Shown piece after piece: positions 46,308 to 54,042 of a DNA stretch of 64,000 nucleotides. Within the stretch, counting starts at the first letter, position 1. The number at the start of each line of letters is the position of its first letter. The position numbers and the translations under genes are program-made. The notes below the pieces were generated by a model. The model had not been told where the DNA came from. It searched no databases and worked only from the letters and a program-made list of their open reading frames with translations. Source of the stretch: Aquidulcibacter paucihalophilus (GTDB lineage: Bacteria > Pseudomonadota > Alphaproteobacteria > Caulobacterales > Caulobacteraceae); the NCBI GenBank assembly GCA_030285985.1, contig CP127384.1:620001-684000 (forward strand), given 5' to 3'.

Positions 46308-47715
46308 AGTCAGTAAGCGGACCAGTAAGACGGCCGAGCAGGTCGGCGGCGAACACCGACAGGGTGTCGTCCCGCGCGCCCATGATGATGATCCGGTCAC
46401 CGGGGCGGGCCAGGTCGATCAGCCGGTCGCCGCAGGCCTCGCGGGTGGGCAGGGCCTCGGCGTTGCGACCGGCGGCGCGAATGCCGGACGCGATGTCCTC
46501 GCTGCCGACGGAGCGGTCGGTGGTGCCGCCGAAATAGACGGGCTCGGGCATCAGCAGGACGTCGTCCTCGCGCATCAGGCCGGCGAAGCCGTCGATGAAC
46601 TCGCGCTGCATCAGCCGCAAGGGTCCGAAGCCGTGGGGCTGGAACAGGATCAGCAGGCGGCCGTCGAAGGCGTGGAGCGTCTTCAGGGTGGCGGCGATCT
46701 TGTCCGGGTTGTGGGCGAAGTCGTCGATGACGGTGACGCCGTTCGCGGTCCCGACCACCTCCATCCGGCGGCGGATACCGGCGAAGGTCTCCAGCGCGGC
46801 GACGGCCTGGTCCAGCGGCACGCCAATGGCGCGGACGGCGCCGAGGGCGGCCAGGGCATTGGCGACATTGTGTGCGCCGGGGACGTTGAGGACCACCGCA
46901 TGCTTCGCGCCGCCGAGCTCGGTCAGGGTGAACCGCATACCGGTCGGCATCGGCTCGAGGTCATGGGCGTTGAGGGTGGCCGACTCCTCGCCGAGGGCGA
47001 AGGTGATGACCTTGTCGGCGGGGAGGGACTGGGCCAGCGCCTGGGTCTCGAGATTGTCGAGGTTGAGCACGGCCTTTGTCGCACGCCCGGTGAAGCCGCC
47101 GAACAGGTCGCGCAGCTCTTCCATCGACTTGTGGTCCAGCGAGATGTTGGAGACCACGGCGACCGTAGGGTCGTAGCGGGCGATGGAGCCGTCCGACTCA
47201 TCGACCTCGGAGACAAACAGGTCAGGGCCGCCGATCAGGGCGCTGGCGAAGGGGTGGTCGGCATCGGCGAAATTCTTCATCACCGCGCCGTTCATGACGG
47301 TCGGCGCCCGGCCCGCCTGATGCAGGATCCAGGCGATCATGCCAGTGATGGTCGACTTGCCGCTGGTCCCTGCCACGCCGATCGAGGCCGGCGCGGCGTT
47401 GAACAGCTGTGACAGGAGCTCCGGCCGGGTGACGATACGGGCCCCGGCGCGTTTCGCCGCGCCGATGTCGGGCACGGTGTCCTCAATGGCGCCGGTGGCG
47501 ACCACGGTCTGGTCGGCGCGGGTGACGCCGGAGCCGTCCTGCGGATGCAGGGTCACGCCATGGGCTTCCAGCCAGGCGAATTTCTCGGGCGTGCGGCCCT
47601 GGTCACGGGACCGGTCGGAGCCCTCCAGACGGCCGCCGCGCGCCTGTACGATCATCGCCAGCGGGAGCATTCCCGAGCCGCCGATGCCGCAGAAGAAATA
47701 GTCGTCTTGATTCAT
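46306..47715 (-). CDS. MurC/Mpl-family UDP-N-acetylmuramate ligase
   Basis: This is a 469-residue Mur ligase with an N-terminal GxGGSGM motif (YFFCGIGGSGMLPLAMIVQA), the ATP loop GVAGTSGKSTITGMIAWIL, SEVDESDGSIARYDPTVAVV, SNISLDHKSMEEL and VIDDFAHNPDKIAATLKTL. DESDGS and FQPHGFGPLRLM are MurC-like, but the second His of the usual HHP is Asn. Whether it adds L-alanine (MurC) or the recycled tripeptide (Mpl) cannot be settled by motif. The divergent LD-carboxypeptidase gene favours a peptidoglycan-recycling role. The genome should also have murC in the division cluster, outside this window. Confidence 0.85.
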   Translation of the reverse strand: MNQDDYFFCGIGGSGMLPLAMIVQARGGRLEGSDRSRDQGRTPEKFAWLEAHGVTLHPQDGSGVTRADQTVVATGAIEDTVPDIGAAKRAGARIVTRPELLSQLFNAAPASIGVAGTSGKSTITGMIAWILHQAGRAPTVMNGAVMKNFADADHPFASALIGGPDLFVSEVDESDGSIARYDPTVAVVSNISLDHKSMEELRDLFGGFTGRATKAVLNLDNLETQALAQSLPADKVITFALGEESATLNAHDLEPMPTGMRFTLTELGGAKHAVVLNVPGAHNVANALAALGAVRAIGVPLDQAVAALETFAGIRRRMEVVGTANGVTVIDDFAHNPDKIAATLKTLHAFDGRLLILFQPHGFGPLRLMQREFIDGFAGLMREDDVLLMPEPVYFGGTTDRSVGSEDIASGIRAAGRNAEALPTREACGDRLIDLARPGDRIIIMGARDDTLSVFAADLLGRLTGPLTD

Positions 47716-47783
47716 GTGGGCGAAACCGGGGAATGTCCGGGGGCCTGACTAGCACGGGCAAGGCTGGAGGCCAGCGGCTGAGC

Positions 47784-48605
47784 ATGAAGATCGGCATCGT
47801 CAACGCCAGTTCGCGCCTCAACAAGGCGCGCGCCGAGGCCGTGATGGCCTGGTTCGCCACCAATTTTCCCGACGGTTCCGTCACGGCGAGCTTTCACCCG
47901 GCCAGTTTCGGCAAGCACGGCCATTTCGGCGGCGATGACGCCAGCCGGACCAATGCCTTTGTGGAATACGCCAATGATCCGCGGCTGGACGCGGTGTGGT
48001 TCGCGCGCGGCGGCTACGGCTCGTGCCGCATCGCCGAGGCGGTGCTGCCCCGGCTGACGGCCGTGGCGCGCAAGAAGCGGTATCTGGGCTATTCCGACGC
48101 CGGCAGCATTCTGGCCCTGCTCTACAAGGCCGGCTTCCCGCATGTGGCGCACGGGCCGATGGCCTCGGACGCCGTGCGCAACGAGCCCACGGCCTGGCGG
48201 GCGTTGAACTGGCTGCGAACGGGGGACCCGACCTCGTGGGAGCCGTCGCTGGCAGAGGATCCTCGCCCGGCGGTCGGCTTCAATCTCAGCATCCTCGATG
48301 CGCTCGTCGGAACGGCGCTGGAGCCCGACCTGACCGGCCATGTGCTGATGCTGGAGGATGTGTCGGAGCCGCTGTACCGGATCGACCGGATGATGTTCCA
48401 CCTGACCGGCCAGGCCTCGATCCGCAAGGTGGCGGGCATCCGCATGGGGCGGGTGTCTGACATCGTCGAGAACGAGCCCGATTTCGGCCTGACCGCGGAG
48501 GAGATCTGCCGCTACTGGTGCGAACGGTCCGGGATTCCCTACCTCGGGGTCGCCGATATCGGTCACGACCGGCACAACAAGGTGGTTCCCTTCGGCCACA
48601 GGTAG
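47784..48605 (+). CDS. LD-carboxypeptidase family (S66) protein
   Basis: This is a 273-residue protein of the LdcA/MccF fold. It has IGIVNASSRLNKARAEAV, AVWFARGGYGSCRIAEAVLP (with the GGYG-type oxyanion region) and YLGYSDAGSILALLYKAGFP (nucleophile Ser in the usual G-x-S-D), ending GVADIGHDRHNKVVPFGHR with the catalytic histidine. LdcA removes the terminal D-Ala from muropeptide tetrapeptides in the cytoplasm. It is divergent from the Mur ligase with 68 nt between, so the two may form a recycling pair. An upstream in-frame start at 47733 is not favoured. Confidence 0.85.
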   Translation: MKIGIVNASSRLNKARAEAVMAWFATNFPDGSVTASFHPASFGKHGHFGGDDASRTNAFVEYANDPRLDAVWFARGGYGSCRIAEAVLPRLTAVARKKRYLGYSDAGSILALLYKAGFPHVAHGPMASDAVRNEPTAWRALNWLRTGDPTSWEPSLAEDPRPAVGFNLSILDALVGTALEPDLTGHVLMLEDVSEPLYRIDRMMFHLTGQASIRKVAGIRMGRVSDIVENEPDFGLTAEEICRYWCERSGIPYLGVADIGHDRHNKVVPFGHR

Positions 48606-48682
48606 GCGGGGATCGGTTCGCGCAAACGGCGAAGCCTGTCGACTCTCCCGCACTTGCCGCGCCAGATGCAGGTGGATGGGAC

Positions 48683-48698
48683 TTAAGTGGTTGTTAAC
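48683..48698. promoter_or_regulatory. Perfect CtrA-box (TTAA-N7-TTAAC)
   Basis: TTAA-GTGGTTG-TTAAC matches exactly the binding site of the alphaproteobacterial cell-cycle regulator CtrA. TTAA is very rare in this GC-rich window, so a chance match is unlikely. It lies 178 nt upstream of the aspartic protease start and 77 nt downstream of the LD-carboxypeptidase stop. Confidence 0.65.
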
Positions 48699-48875
48699 CA
48701 TGAGTTCGCGGCGCCTTGGGGGTAGGGTGTCCGCGGTGGCGGTCTGGACGGCGTCGGGGGGCGCTGACCGGACCGCCAGCCATCGGCAGGCCATCCGTTC
48801 CGATCGACCCGCCGCCTGAACTGCGGCCATGGCGACGCTGGCGCGGGCCGTGCGCAAGGGCCATCTTCGCCAGGC

Positions 48876-49823
48876 ATGAACCGCCGCTCCCTTCTCATCC
48901 GCACCGCAGGACTGGCCGCCGTCGTCGGCGGGGCCTGGTGGGCGCGTGAGACCCTGCTGTGGCCGAAGCCGGCGCTGACCTTCGGCCATGGCGGCGCGAC
49001 GCCGTGGCTGCCCTTTGTGCGCAACAGCCTGGTGCCCACCGTGCGGGTCAGGCTGGGCGGTGTCGAGGTGGTCGCCCTGATCGACAGCGGGGCCCAGTAT
49101 TCCGTCATAGACCGGGCTCTGGTCGCGGCCTTGCCGGAGGCGGGCCGGTCGCTGTTCGACATGCCGCTGGTGGCCTATGGCGTCGGCGGCGGGGCGCAGG
49201 TCGGGCGCGGAACGACGCTTGAGGTCGACCTGCCCGGGCTGGCCATTCGCGGCCTGAGAGCGGCGATCCTCGATCTGGGACCGCTGGCTTCGGAGCAGGG
49301 CCTCCAGACGCCGCTGATCCTGGGACAGGATGTGCTGGGCGAGGCGGTGCTGGCGCTGGACCCGGCGCGGCGGCATGCGCGACTGGTCCATCGCGACGCC
49401 TTCGTTCGCCCGCCCGATCTGGCCCCCACGGCGGTGCGCCTTCAGGGCGGCTCCATGGTTGCGGAGGTGACCGTCGAGGGATCGACAGTCCAGGCCGTCG
49501 TCGACACCGGAGCGTCGGCCTTTCTCGGCCTGAGCCGCGAGGCGGCGACCGGCGCAGGGCTGATGGATGGCCGGCCGCAGGGCAGCGGGGTCAGTCTGGT
49601 GCTGGGCGGTGCGATGCGCGCCGCGACCGTCGAGGCGCGCACCGTGACCTTCGCCGACCACCGCTACGCCCGCGTCTCCGTCGGGGTGTTCGACCAGCCG
49701 CCCCTGCCCAACTTCCCCGGCGGCCTCGTCGGCATGGAAGCGCTCAGGGGCCGGCGCGTGGCCATGGACCTCGGTGCCGGGGCCCTGTTCGTGTCGCGTC
49801 CGCTGGACCTGACGGTCAGCTGA
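48876..49823 (+). CDS. Secreted or membrane-anchored two-domain retropepsin-like aspartic protease
   Basis: This is a 315-residue protein. The N-terminus MNRRSLLIRTAGLAAVVGGA looks like a twin-arginine or anchor signal. There are two retropepsin-like halves, each with an aspartic motif and a distal partner: D70-S-G (VVALIDSGAQYSVID) with LILGQDVLG, and D210-T-G (VQAVVDTGASAFLGLS) with GGLVGMEAL. One chain thus could form the two-aspartate site that retroviral-type proteases make by dimerising. Many bacterial relatives are annotated aspartyl protease family protein with unknown substrate. A perfect CtrA box lies 178 nt upstream. Confidence 0.85.
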   Translation: MNRRSLLIRTAGLAAVVGGAWWARETLLWPKPALTFGHGGATPWLPFVRNSLVPTVRVRLGGVEVVALIDSGAQYSVIDRALVAALPEAGRSLFDMPLVAYGVGGGAQVGRGTTLEVDLPGLAIRGLRAAILDLGPLASEQGLQTPLILGQDVLGEAVLALDPARRHARLVHRDAFVRPPDLAPTAVRLQGGSMVAEVTVEGSTVQAVVDTGASAFLGLSREAATGAGLMDGRPQGSGVSLVLGGAMRAATVEARTVTFADHRYARVSVGVFDQPPLPNFPGGLVGMEALRGRRVAMDLGAGALFVSRPLDLTVS

Positions 49824-49827
49824 ACCG

Positions 49828-50673
49828 TCAGAGCGTCTGGAAGGTGTCGCAGGCGGCGGGATCGCCCGATTCATAGCCGCGCCGCAGCCATTCGACCCGC
49901 TGGGCCGATGAGCCGTGGGTGAAGCCCTCGGGCTGGACCTGACCGCCCTGTCGGCGTTGCAGGGTGTCGTCGCCGATGGCCGAAGCCGTCTGCATGCCCG
50001 CCTCGAGATCGCCGGCCTCCAGGGCCACTTCGCCATTCGAGACCGACGCCGCGTTGCGGGCCCAGACCCCGGCGTAGCAGTCGGCCTGCAGCTCCAGCGC
50101 CACCGAGTAGCGGTTGGCCTCGGCCTGGCCTGAGGCGCGCTGCTGGGCGGTTCGGACCTGGTCCGACAGACCCGTCAGGGTCTGGACGTGATGGCCGTAT
50201 TCATGGGCGATGACATAGGCGCGGGCGAAGTCGGCGCTGGACGCCCCGAGGTCGGTCTCAAGCTGCGACCAGAAGGACAGATCGAGATACACATGCCGGT
50301 CGGTCGGGCAGTAGAACGGCCCCATCGCCGCTTGGCCGAAGCCGCAGCCTGTGGGCGTGCCCTGTTCGTACAGGGTGACCGTCGGCGGCTGATAGCCCTG
50401 GACCCTGGTCTTCCAGACGTCGTCGATATTGGTCCCGATGACGTCGACGAAGGCGCCGGCCTGGTCGGACGGGCTGCCGGCCTTGCCTTCTGACACGCCG
50501 GCACCGCCGAACTGGCTGGCCAGCTGTGTCGTCGTGGCCGGATCGATGTCGAAGACGAAATAGCCGATCGCCGCCAGGATCACGACGCCGATGCCGCCCC
50601 CGGCCATGGCCCCGCCGCCGAGGCCGCGCCGGTCGTCGATATTGCCGGCGCGCCGTCCACCCTGCCACCGCAT
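49828..50673 (-). CDS. YpfJ-family putative neutral zinc metallopeptidase
   Basis: This is a 281-residue protein starting MRWQGGRRAGNIDDRRG (diagnostic for the YpfJ/KPN_00809 family), with one membrane helix at about 25-42 and the zinc motif H157-E-Y-G-H161 in AYVIAHEYGHHVQ. LELQADCYAGVWA carries the third ligand, followed by GSSAQRVEWLRRGYESGDP. The catalytic part is probably periplasmic; the substrate is unknown. It converges on the aspartic protease gene with 4 nt between stops. Confidence 0.92.
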   Translation of the reverse strand: MRWQGGRRAGNIDDRRGLGGGAMAGGGIGVVILAAIGYFVFDIDPATTTQLASQFGGAGVSEGKAGSPSDQAGAFVDVIGTNIDDVWKTRVQGYQPPTVTLYEQGTPTGCGFGQAAMGPFYCPTDRHVYLDLSFWSQLETDLGASSADFARAYVIAHEYGHHVQTLTGLSDQVRTAQQRASGQAEANRYSVALELQADCYAGVWARNAASVSNGEVALEAGDLEAGMQTASAIGDDTLQRRQGGQVQPEGFTHGSSAQRVEWLRRGYESGDPAACDTFQTL

Positions 50674-50780
50674 GATCGCTCTCCCTCAGCCCTGATGCCC
50701 AAGCTAGGCCGGAACGCAGGGAGAGGGGAAGGGATGCAACCTGAAAGGCGAACTCTGTTCGGCGGACGCGCCGCGGGGGC

Positions 50781-51170
50781 CTAGTCCCGGGGACGGTCCA
50801 GCCAGGCGTCGATCTGGCCTGTGTCCGGGGCTGCGGCGGCGCGCCGTCCGGAGGCGGAGAGGCGCAGGGCCCGCTCCTCTTCGGGCGAGCGCAGGGCGCG
50901 GGTCGCGGGGGGCTGGATCGGTTCGGGCCGGCGGGCGGCCTCGATCCGTTGGCGGTTGAGGCGGGCCTCGATCTCCAGCTGGCGGGCAAAGGTCTCGCGC
51001 TGTTCGGCCTGGAGGCGCAGGCGTTCCATCTCGAGGCGGTGCTGGTCGGCCTGATAGCGGCCCGGGTCGATCGTCGGTGCGCCGGCGCGCGGCTGCCACG
51101 TCTGGGCCTGCACCACGGCGGGCGCAGCTGCAAAGAGCGTCAGGACGACAAGCGCACGGAGAGCGGTCAT
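50781..51170 (-). CDS. Small secreted coiled-coil protein, function unknown
   Basis: This is a 129-residue precursor with a signal peptide (MTALRALVVLTLFAAAPAVV, cleavage near AQA). The mature part is Arg/Glu/Gln-rich and predicted helical (LEMERLRLQAEQRETFARQL), followed by a Pro/Arg-rich tail. No family is recognised. The ATG at 51170 starts the signal peptide directly; the frame extends to 51218 without a better start. No clear Shine-Dalgarno is seen. Confidence 0.65.
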   Translation of the reverse strand: MTALRALVVLTLFAAAPAVVQAQTWQPRAGAPTIDPGRYQADQHRLEMERLRLQAEQRETFARQLEIEARLNRQRIEAARRPEPIQPPATRALRSPEEERALRLSASGRRAAAAPDTGQIDAWLDRPRD

Positions 51171-51214
51171 GGGAGGAAGATGGCGCCTGGGTCGGCGACC
51201 TCCAAGCGGAGCCG

Positions 51215-51820
51215 TCAACGACCGGGCGTCAGGGTCCAGACGCGGGTGCGTTTGACCGCGTCGTCCTCGAGTTCGCGCGTCGTCGGAACGGCGTATTCCG
51301 CGAGCAGGTCAAAGCCCTCCTTCGGGAAATAGGTTCTCAGGGGATCCCCGACGAGAACGCGCGTGCCCCGGCCGGCTGCTAGCGTCAGCCAAGCCAGCAC
51401 ACGGCCGGCCATGGGCTGTTCATAGAAGACGTCGCCCGCGCAGATGACGTCCACATCCGGCGGAGGTCCGTCCAGCAGGTCGGCGTCGGTGAAGCCCAGC
51501 GCCACGTCGTTGGCCGCGGCATTGAGGGCGACCGCGGCACCGCAGAAGGGATCGATGTCGGCGCAGAGGGCCGAGGCGGCGCCCGCCTGCATCGCCGCGA
51601 CGCCGACCAGACCGGAGCCGGCGGCGAGGTCCAGCACCCGCTTTCCGGCCACCTCGGCGGGATTGTCCAGCAGCCAGCGGGCCAGACCCTGCCCCCCTGC
51701 CCAGGCGAAGGCCCAGAACGGCGGCGGCAGACCCATTTCGCCGAGTTCCTCCTCGGTCAGCCGCCAGATCGGCGTGACCTCGTCGGCCAGCCACAGTGAC
51801 ATCTCCGGCGCGTGCGGCAC
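51215..51820 (-). CDS. Class I SAM methyltransferase, ETFB lysine methyltransferase-like
   Basis: This is a 201-residue protein from the GTG at 51820. It has PPPFWAFAWAGGQGLARWLL, motif I LDLAAGSGLVGVAAMQAGA, CADIDPFCGAAVALNAAAND and ICAGDVFYEQPMAGRVLAWL. These features mark the METTL20/ETFB-methyltransferase group. Relatives begin about 18 residues earlier with a D-P-x-A-F-I-x-A-N-T-R-L-Q segment, and codons for just such a segment (DPTAFILANTRLQ) lie upstream in frame without ATG, GTG or TTG; only a CTG at 51877 is available. The true start is probably upstream of 51820. It follows the toxin-antitoxin pair on the same strand. Confidence 0.85.
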   Translation of the reverse strand: MPHAPEMSLWLADEVTPIWRLTEEELGEMGLPPPFWAFAWAGGQGLARWLLDNPAEVAGKRVLDLAAGSGLVGVAAMQAGAASALCADIDPFCGAAVALNAAANDVALGFTDADLLDGPPPDVDVICAGDVFYEQPMAGRVLAWLTLAAGRGTRVLVGDPLRTYFPKEGFDLLAEYAVPTTRELEDDAVKRTRVWTLTPGR

Positions 51821-51873
51821 GGTCTGGAGGCGGGTGTTGGCGAGGATGAAGGCCGTGGGGTCGAGGATGCGGG

Positions 51874-52245
51874 TCAGGTCAGGTCGTCCAGATCGACCGT
51901 GAGCGCAGCCGCGATCCGCCCGAGGGTCTCGACCGTTCCAGCCCGGGTGCCGGTCTCGATCTGTGAAATGTAGGCGGCAGACAACCCCGCTATTTCGGCC
52001 AGCCGGGCGATGGTCAGGCCGCGATACCGGCGCCAGGCCCGAACGGGATTCTCGCCAGCCAGCATGGCATCGACCAGGGCGACCGGAACGAACTCTTCCC
52101 GCCCTTTGGCGACGGCCTCCGTTGTGGCGTCATGAGCCGCCACATCGGCGAGCATTTCGGCGTCTGCGACGAGGCGATCATAGTCCGCCCTCGGCAAGAC
52201 CACGAGATCTTCGCCGCCGGGCGTCTTCAACAAGGCATGTCCCAT
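51874..52245 (-). CDS. Antitoxin with Phd-like N-terminus and XRE helix-turn-helix C-terminus
   Basis: This is a 123-residue protein. LVVLPRADYDRLVADAEMLA at the N-terminus resembles the beta-strand and helix of Phd/RelB-type antitoxins, and the C-terminal half LTIARLAEIAGLSAAYISQI with ETGTRAGTVETLGRIAAAL is an XRE helix-turn-helix. It lies 9 nt after the RelE/ParE-like toxin and would neutralise the toxin and repress the operon. The HTH antitoxin after the toxin resembles HigBA order. Confidence 0.87.
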   Translation of the reverse strand: MGHALLKTPGGEDLVVLPRADYDRLVADAEMLADVAAHDATTEAVAKGREEFVPVALVDAMLAGENPVRAWRRYRGLTIARLAEIAGLSAAYISQIETGTRAGTVETLGRIAAALTVDLDDLT

Positions 52246-52254
52246 CGTCGCCTC

Positions 52255-52506
52255 CTAGTCGTAGACGCCGCCGCGAGGGCCGACGTCGAGAATCTCCAGC
52301 ACAGCGCCGTGCTCGTCAAAGAGTACGCGCCAATCCCCGACCCGCAGGCGGAAGCCGTTCCGCCCTTGAAGCCGCGTCACATTGTTGGCGAGGCTGGCCG
52401 GGTCGACCGCGTACTGATCGATCTTCGCCCGGATAGTCGCTGCGACATTGGTCGGCATACGCCGCAAGGCCTTGAGCGCCCTTCGAGTGAAGACGACTTG
52501 TCTCAT
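52255..52506 (-). CDS. RelE/ParE-family toxin
   Basis: This is an 83-residue toxin with the compact RelE fold: RQVVFTRRALKALRRMPTNV, then LQGRNGFRLRVGDWRVLFDE and VLEILDVGPRGGVYD. The LRxGDxRVLF block is the hallmark. It is expected either to cleave mRNA at the ribosome (RelE/HigB) or to inhibit gyrase (ParE); the sequence does not decide. It is the first gene of the pair. Repeated ATAGC sites precede its start. Confidence 0.88.
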   Translation of the reverse strand: MRQVVFTRRALKALRRMPTNVAATIRAKIDQYAVDPASLANNVTRLQGRNGFRLRVGDWRVLFDEHGAVLEILDVGPRGGVYD

Positions 52507-52539
52507 AGCACATAGCTATTGGAACTTATAGCGGATAGC
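52505..52539. promoter_or_regulatory. Repeated ATAGC motifs, candidate toxin-antitoxin operator
   Basis: Four copies of ATAGC occur in 35 bases (52505, 52512, 52528, 52535), and GCTAT at 52515-52519 pairs with ATAGC at 52528 as an inverted repeat with an 8-nt spacer. The sequence is AT-rich compared with its surroundings and overlaps the toxin start, as is usual for autoregulated toxin-antitoxin operons. Confidence 0.5.
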
Positions 52540-52543
52540 AATG

Positions 52544-53557
52544 TCAGCGTGGCGCCGCGCCAACCAACACCTCGGCATAGCTGCTCGCCACCTCCATCCG
52601 CGCGCCCTGCGGCCTCGCCCGCACAGCCCGGTGCAGGGCCGGAAGCTTCCAGCAGGGCACATGCATGAACAGGTGATGCTCGGCGTGGAAATTGACCCAG
52701 TAGGGGGCGATGAAGGCGCGCTCCCACCAGGCGGCGCGGGTCGTGCGGGCGGCGCGGAACGGGTCGGTGGAGGATCCCTCGACACAGGCGTGTTCAGCGA
52801 TGTTCCTCAGTCGGGTGACCATCGGGAACCAGGTGGCCAGGGGCAGCAGCCAGAGGACGAAATACGCCCACCAGACCCCGGCCAGGGTGAGGCCCAGCAG
52901 AAGCGCGGCGTTGAGCAGCAGGAAGGGGGCGATGCTGCGACCGGTGACGACGGCACCCTCGGCGAGATCCTTGTCGCGTTTCGAGGCGAAGGCCTGGAGG
53001 GCGAACAGCACGCGCTGTTTGAAGAAGGTCTGGCCGGTGAGGTCGCGGATGACCTTGCGGCGCAGGGAGGCGCGGGTGACGGGGAAGGGGGCCGACAGCA
53101 CGAAATCGGGGTCCTCGGCCTGCTGGGCATATTTGTGGTGCGCCAGATGGTAGGGGCGGTAGGCGGCGAGCGAAGCTCCCACGGGAACCGCGCACAGCCA
53201 GTGGCCAAGGAAGTCGTTCAGCCGCCGGTCCAGCGACAGGCCGCCGTGGGCGGCCTCATGCATAAGGATGGCGAGGCCCAGCTGGCGGGTGCCGATGACG
53301 GCGATACTCACCGGGATGAGAAGGGGCCAGATCACGGCCACTGCCATGGCGGCGGCGATGACGGTCCAGCAGTGCAATACCAGCAGGGGGCCGATCCACG
53401 GCGAGCGTGTCTGGAACGACGCCCAGTCGCCGGGCTCGAAAAGGTCGGACGGCCGGATGCGGGGCGCGGCGGGCATGAAGGCAGGATACGCCCTGAGGGG
53501 GCCGACCGGAAGCTCGGGTTGTGATCGGAGGAGATGCCCGGAAGCGTCATTCGTCAT
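52544..53557 (-). CDS. Membrane fatty-acid desaturase
   Basis: This is a 337-residue di-iron membrane enzyme with four to six hydrophobic segments and three histidine boxes: H-E-A-A-H (LAILMHEAAHGGLSLD), H-L-A-H-H (PYHLAHHKYAQQ) and H-A-E-H-H (VNFHAEHHLFMH). This is the acyl-lipid desaturase/DesA group (PF00487). It inserts a double bond in membrane lipids or hydroxylates a related lipid. The start at 53557 is used; an ATG at 53476 would give a shorter form. It is divergent from the membrane-protein/XRE operon. Confidence 0.9.
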   Translation of the reverse strand: MTNDASGHLLRSQPELPVGPLRAYPAFMPAAPRIRPSDLFEPGDWASFQTRSPWIGPLLVLHCWTVIAAAMAVAVIWPLLIPVSIAVIGTRQLGLAILMHEAAHGGLSLDRRLNDFLGHWLCAVPVGASLAAYRPYHLAHHKYAQQAEDPDFVLSAPFPVTRASLRRKVIRDLTGQTFFKQRVLFALQAFASKRDKDLAEGAVVTGRSIAPFLLLNAALLLGLTLAGVWWAYFVLWLLPLATWFPMVTRLRNIAEHACVEGSSTDPFRAARTTRAAWWERAFIAPYWVNFHAEHHLFMHVPCWKLPALHRAVRARPQGARMEVASSYAEVLVGAAPR

Positions 53558-53579
53558 GCGAACCCGACAAAAAGTCAGG

Positions 53580-53607
53580 TTGACATTACAATATGGGAAT
53601 GTAAGGT
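53580..53607 (+). promoter_or_regulatory. Promoter of the membrane-protein/XRE/hydrolase operon
   Basis: A perfect -35 TTGACA (53580-53585) is followed after 16 nt by TAAGGT (53602-53607), a moderate -10. The region is distinctly AT-rich, and the operon ATG lies 30 nt downstream. Confidence 0.6.
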
Positions 53608-53618
53608 AAGGCTTACAT
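53599..53618. promoter_or_regulatory. Palindromic operator overlapping the -10
   Basis: ATGTAAG-N6-CTTACAT is a perfect inverted repeat with 7-bp arms lying over the -10 and start region, and the half-site GTAAGG occurs twice. It is well placed for repression by the XRE protein encoded second in the operon. A further GTAAGG half-site (as CCTTAC) lies at about 54256-54261 before the hydrolase gene. Confidence 0.6.
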
Positions 53619-53637
53619 CAAGTCAGGAACGCCTTCC

Positions 53638-54042
53638 ATGCTCGCTTTCGGAAAATCCACCTCGTCGGCGCACAAGCGATATGCCATCCGGACGATCGCC
53701 TTCATGTCCGGCTATGTGGCTGTCAATGTCGCCGCCATTTTCGGCGCGTTTGACGACATCACCTCGCCGGCCGCGGCATGGGGGCTGGCCCTGACCGTGT
53801 CAGCGCCGGTGATCGGCCAGATCTGGGCGACCCTGTCGCTGATGCGCGAGTCGGACGAGTTCGTCCGGGCCGTCGTCGCCAAACAGTTCATTCTGGCTTC
53901 CGGCCTGGCGATGGCGGTGGCCAGCGTCTGGGGCTTCGGCGAGAGCTATGCTGCCGCCCCGCACATTCCGGCCTGGATGATCTATCCGCTGTTCTGGGGC
54001 TGCTTCGGCCTGATCGCGCCCTTCGTGAAATCGTCGAACTGA
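53638..54042 (+). CDS. Small four-helix membrane protein, function unknown
   Basis: This is a 134-residue protein with about four hydrophobic segments (TIAFMSGYVAVNVAAIFGAF, AWGLALTVSAPVIGQIWATL, FILASGLAMAVASVWGF and WMIYPLFWGCFGLIAPF). The middle loop LMRESDEFVRAVVAKQ is charged. No family name is certain. Pairs of a small membrane protein and an XRE regulator are common in bacteria and usually uncharacterised. Its stop overlaps the XRE start (TGATG), so the two are coupled. Confidence 0.82.
   Translation: MLAFGKSTSSAHKRYAIRTIAFMSGYVAVNVAAIFGAFDDITSPAAAWGLALTVSAPVIGQIWATLSLMRESDEFVRAVVAKQFILASGLAMAVASVWGFGESYAAAPHIPAWMIYPLFWGCFGLIAPFVKSSN

Noticed and set aside
48700..48816. 38-codon ORF starting 2 nt after the CtrA box
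   Set aside because: There is no Shine-Dalgarno and the peptide has low-complexity Arg/Ala/Gly composition; it is more likely part of the protease leader.
47712..50036. 774-codon minus-strand open frame
   Set aside because: It is antisense to the LD-carboxypeptidase and the aspartic protease; no motif is found.
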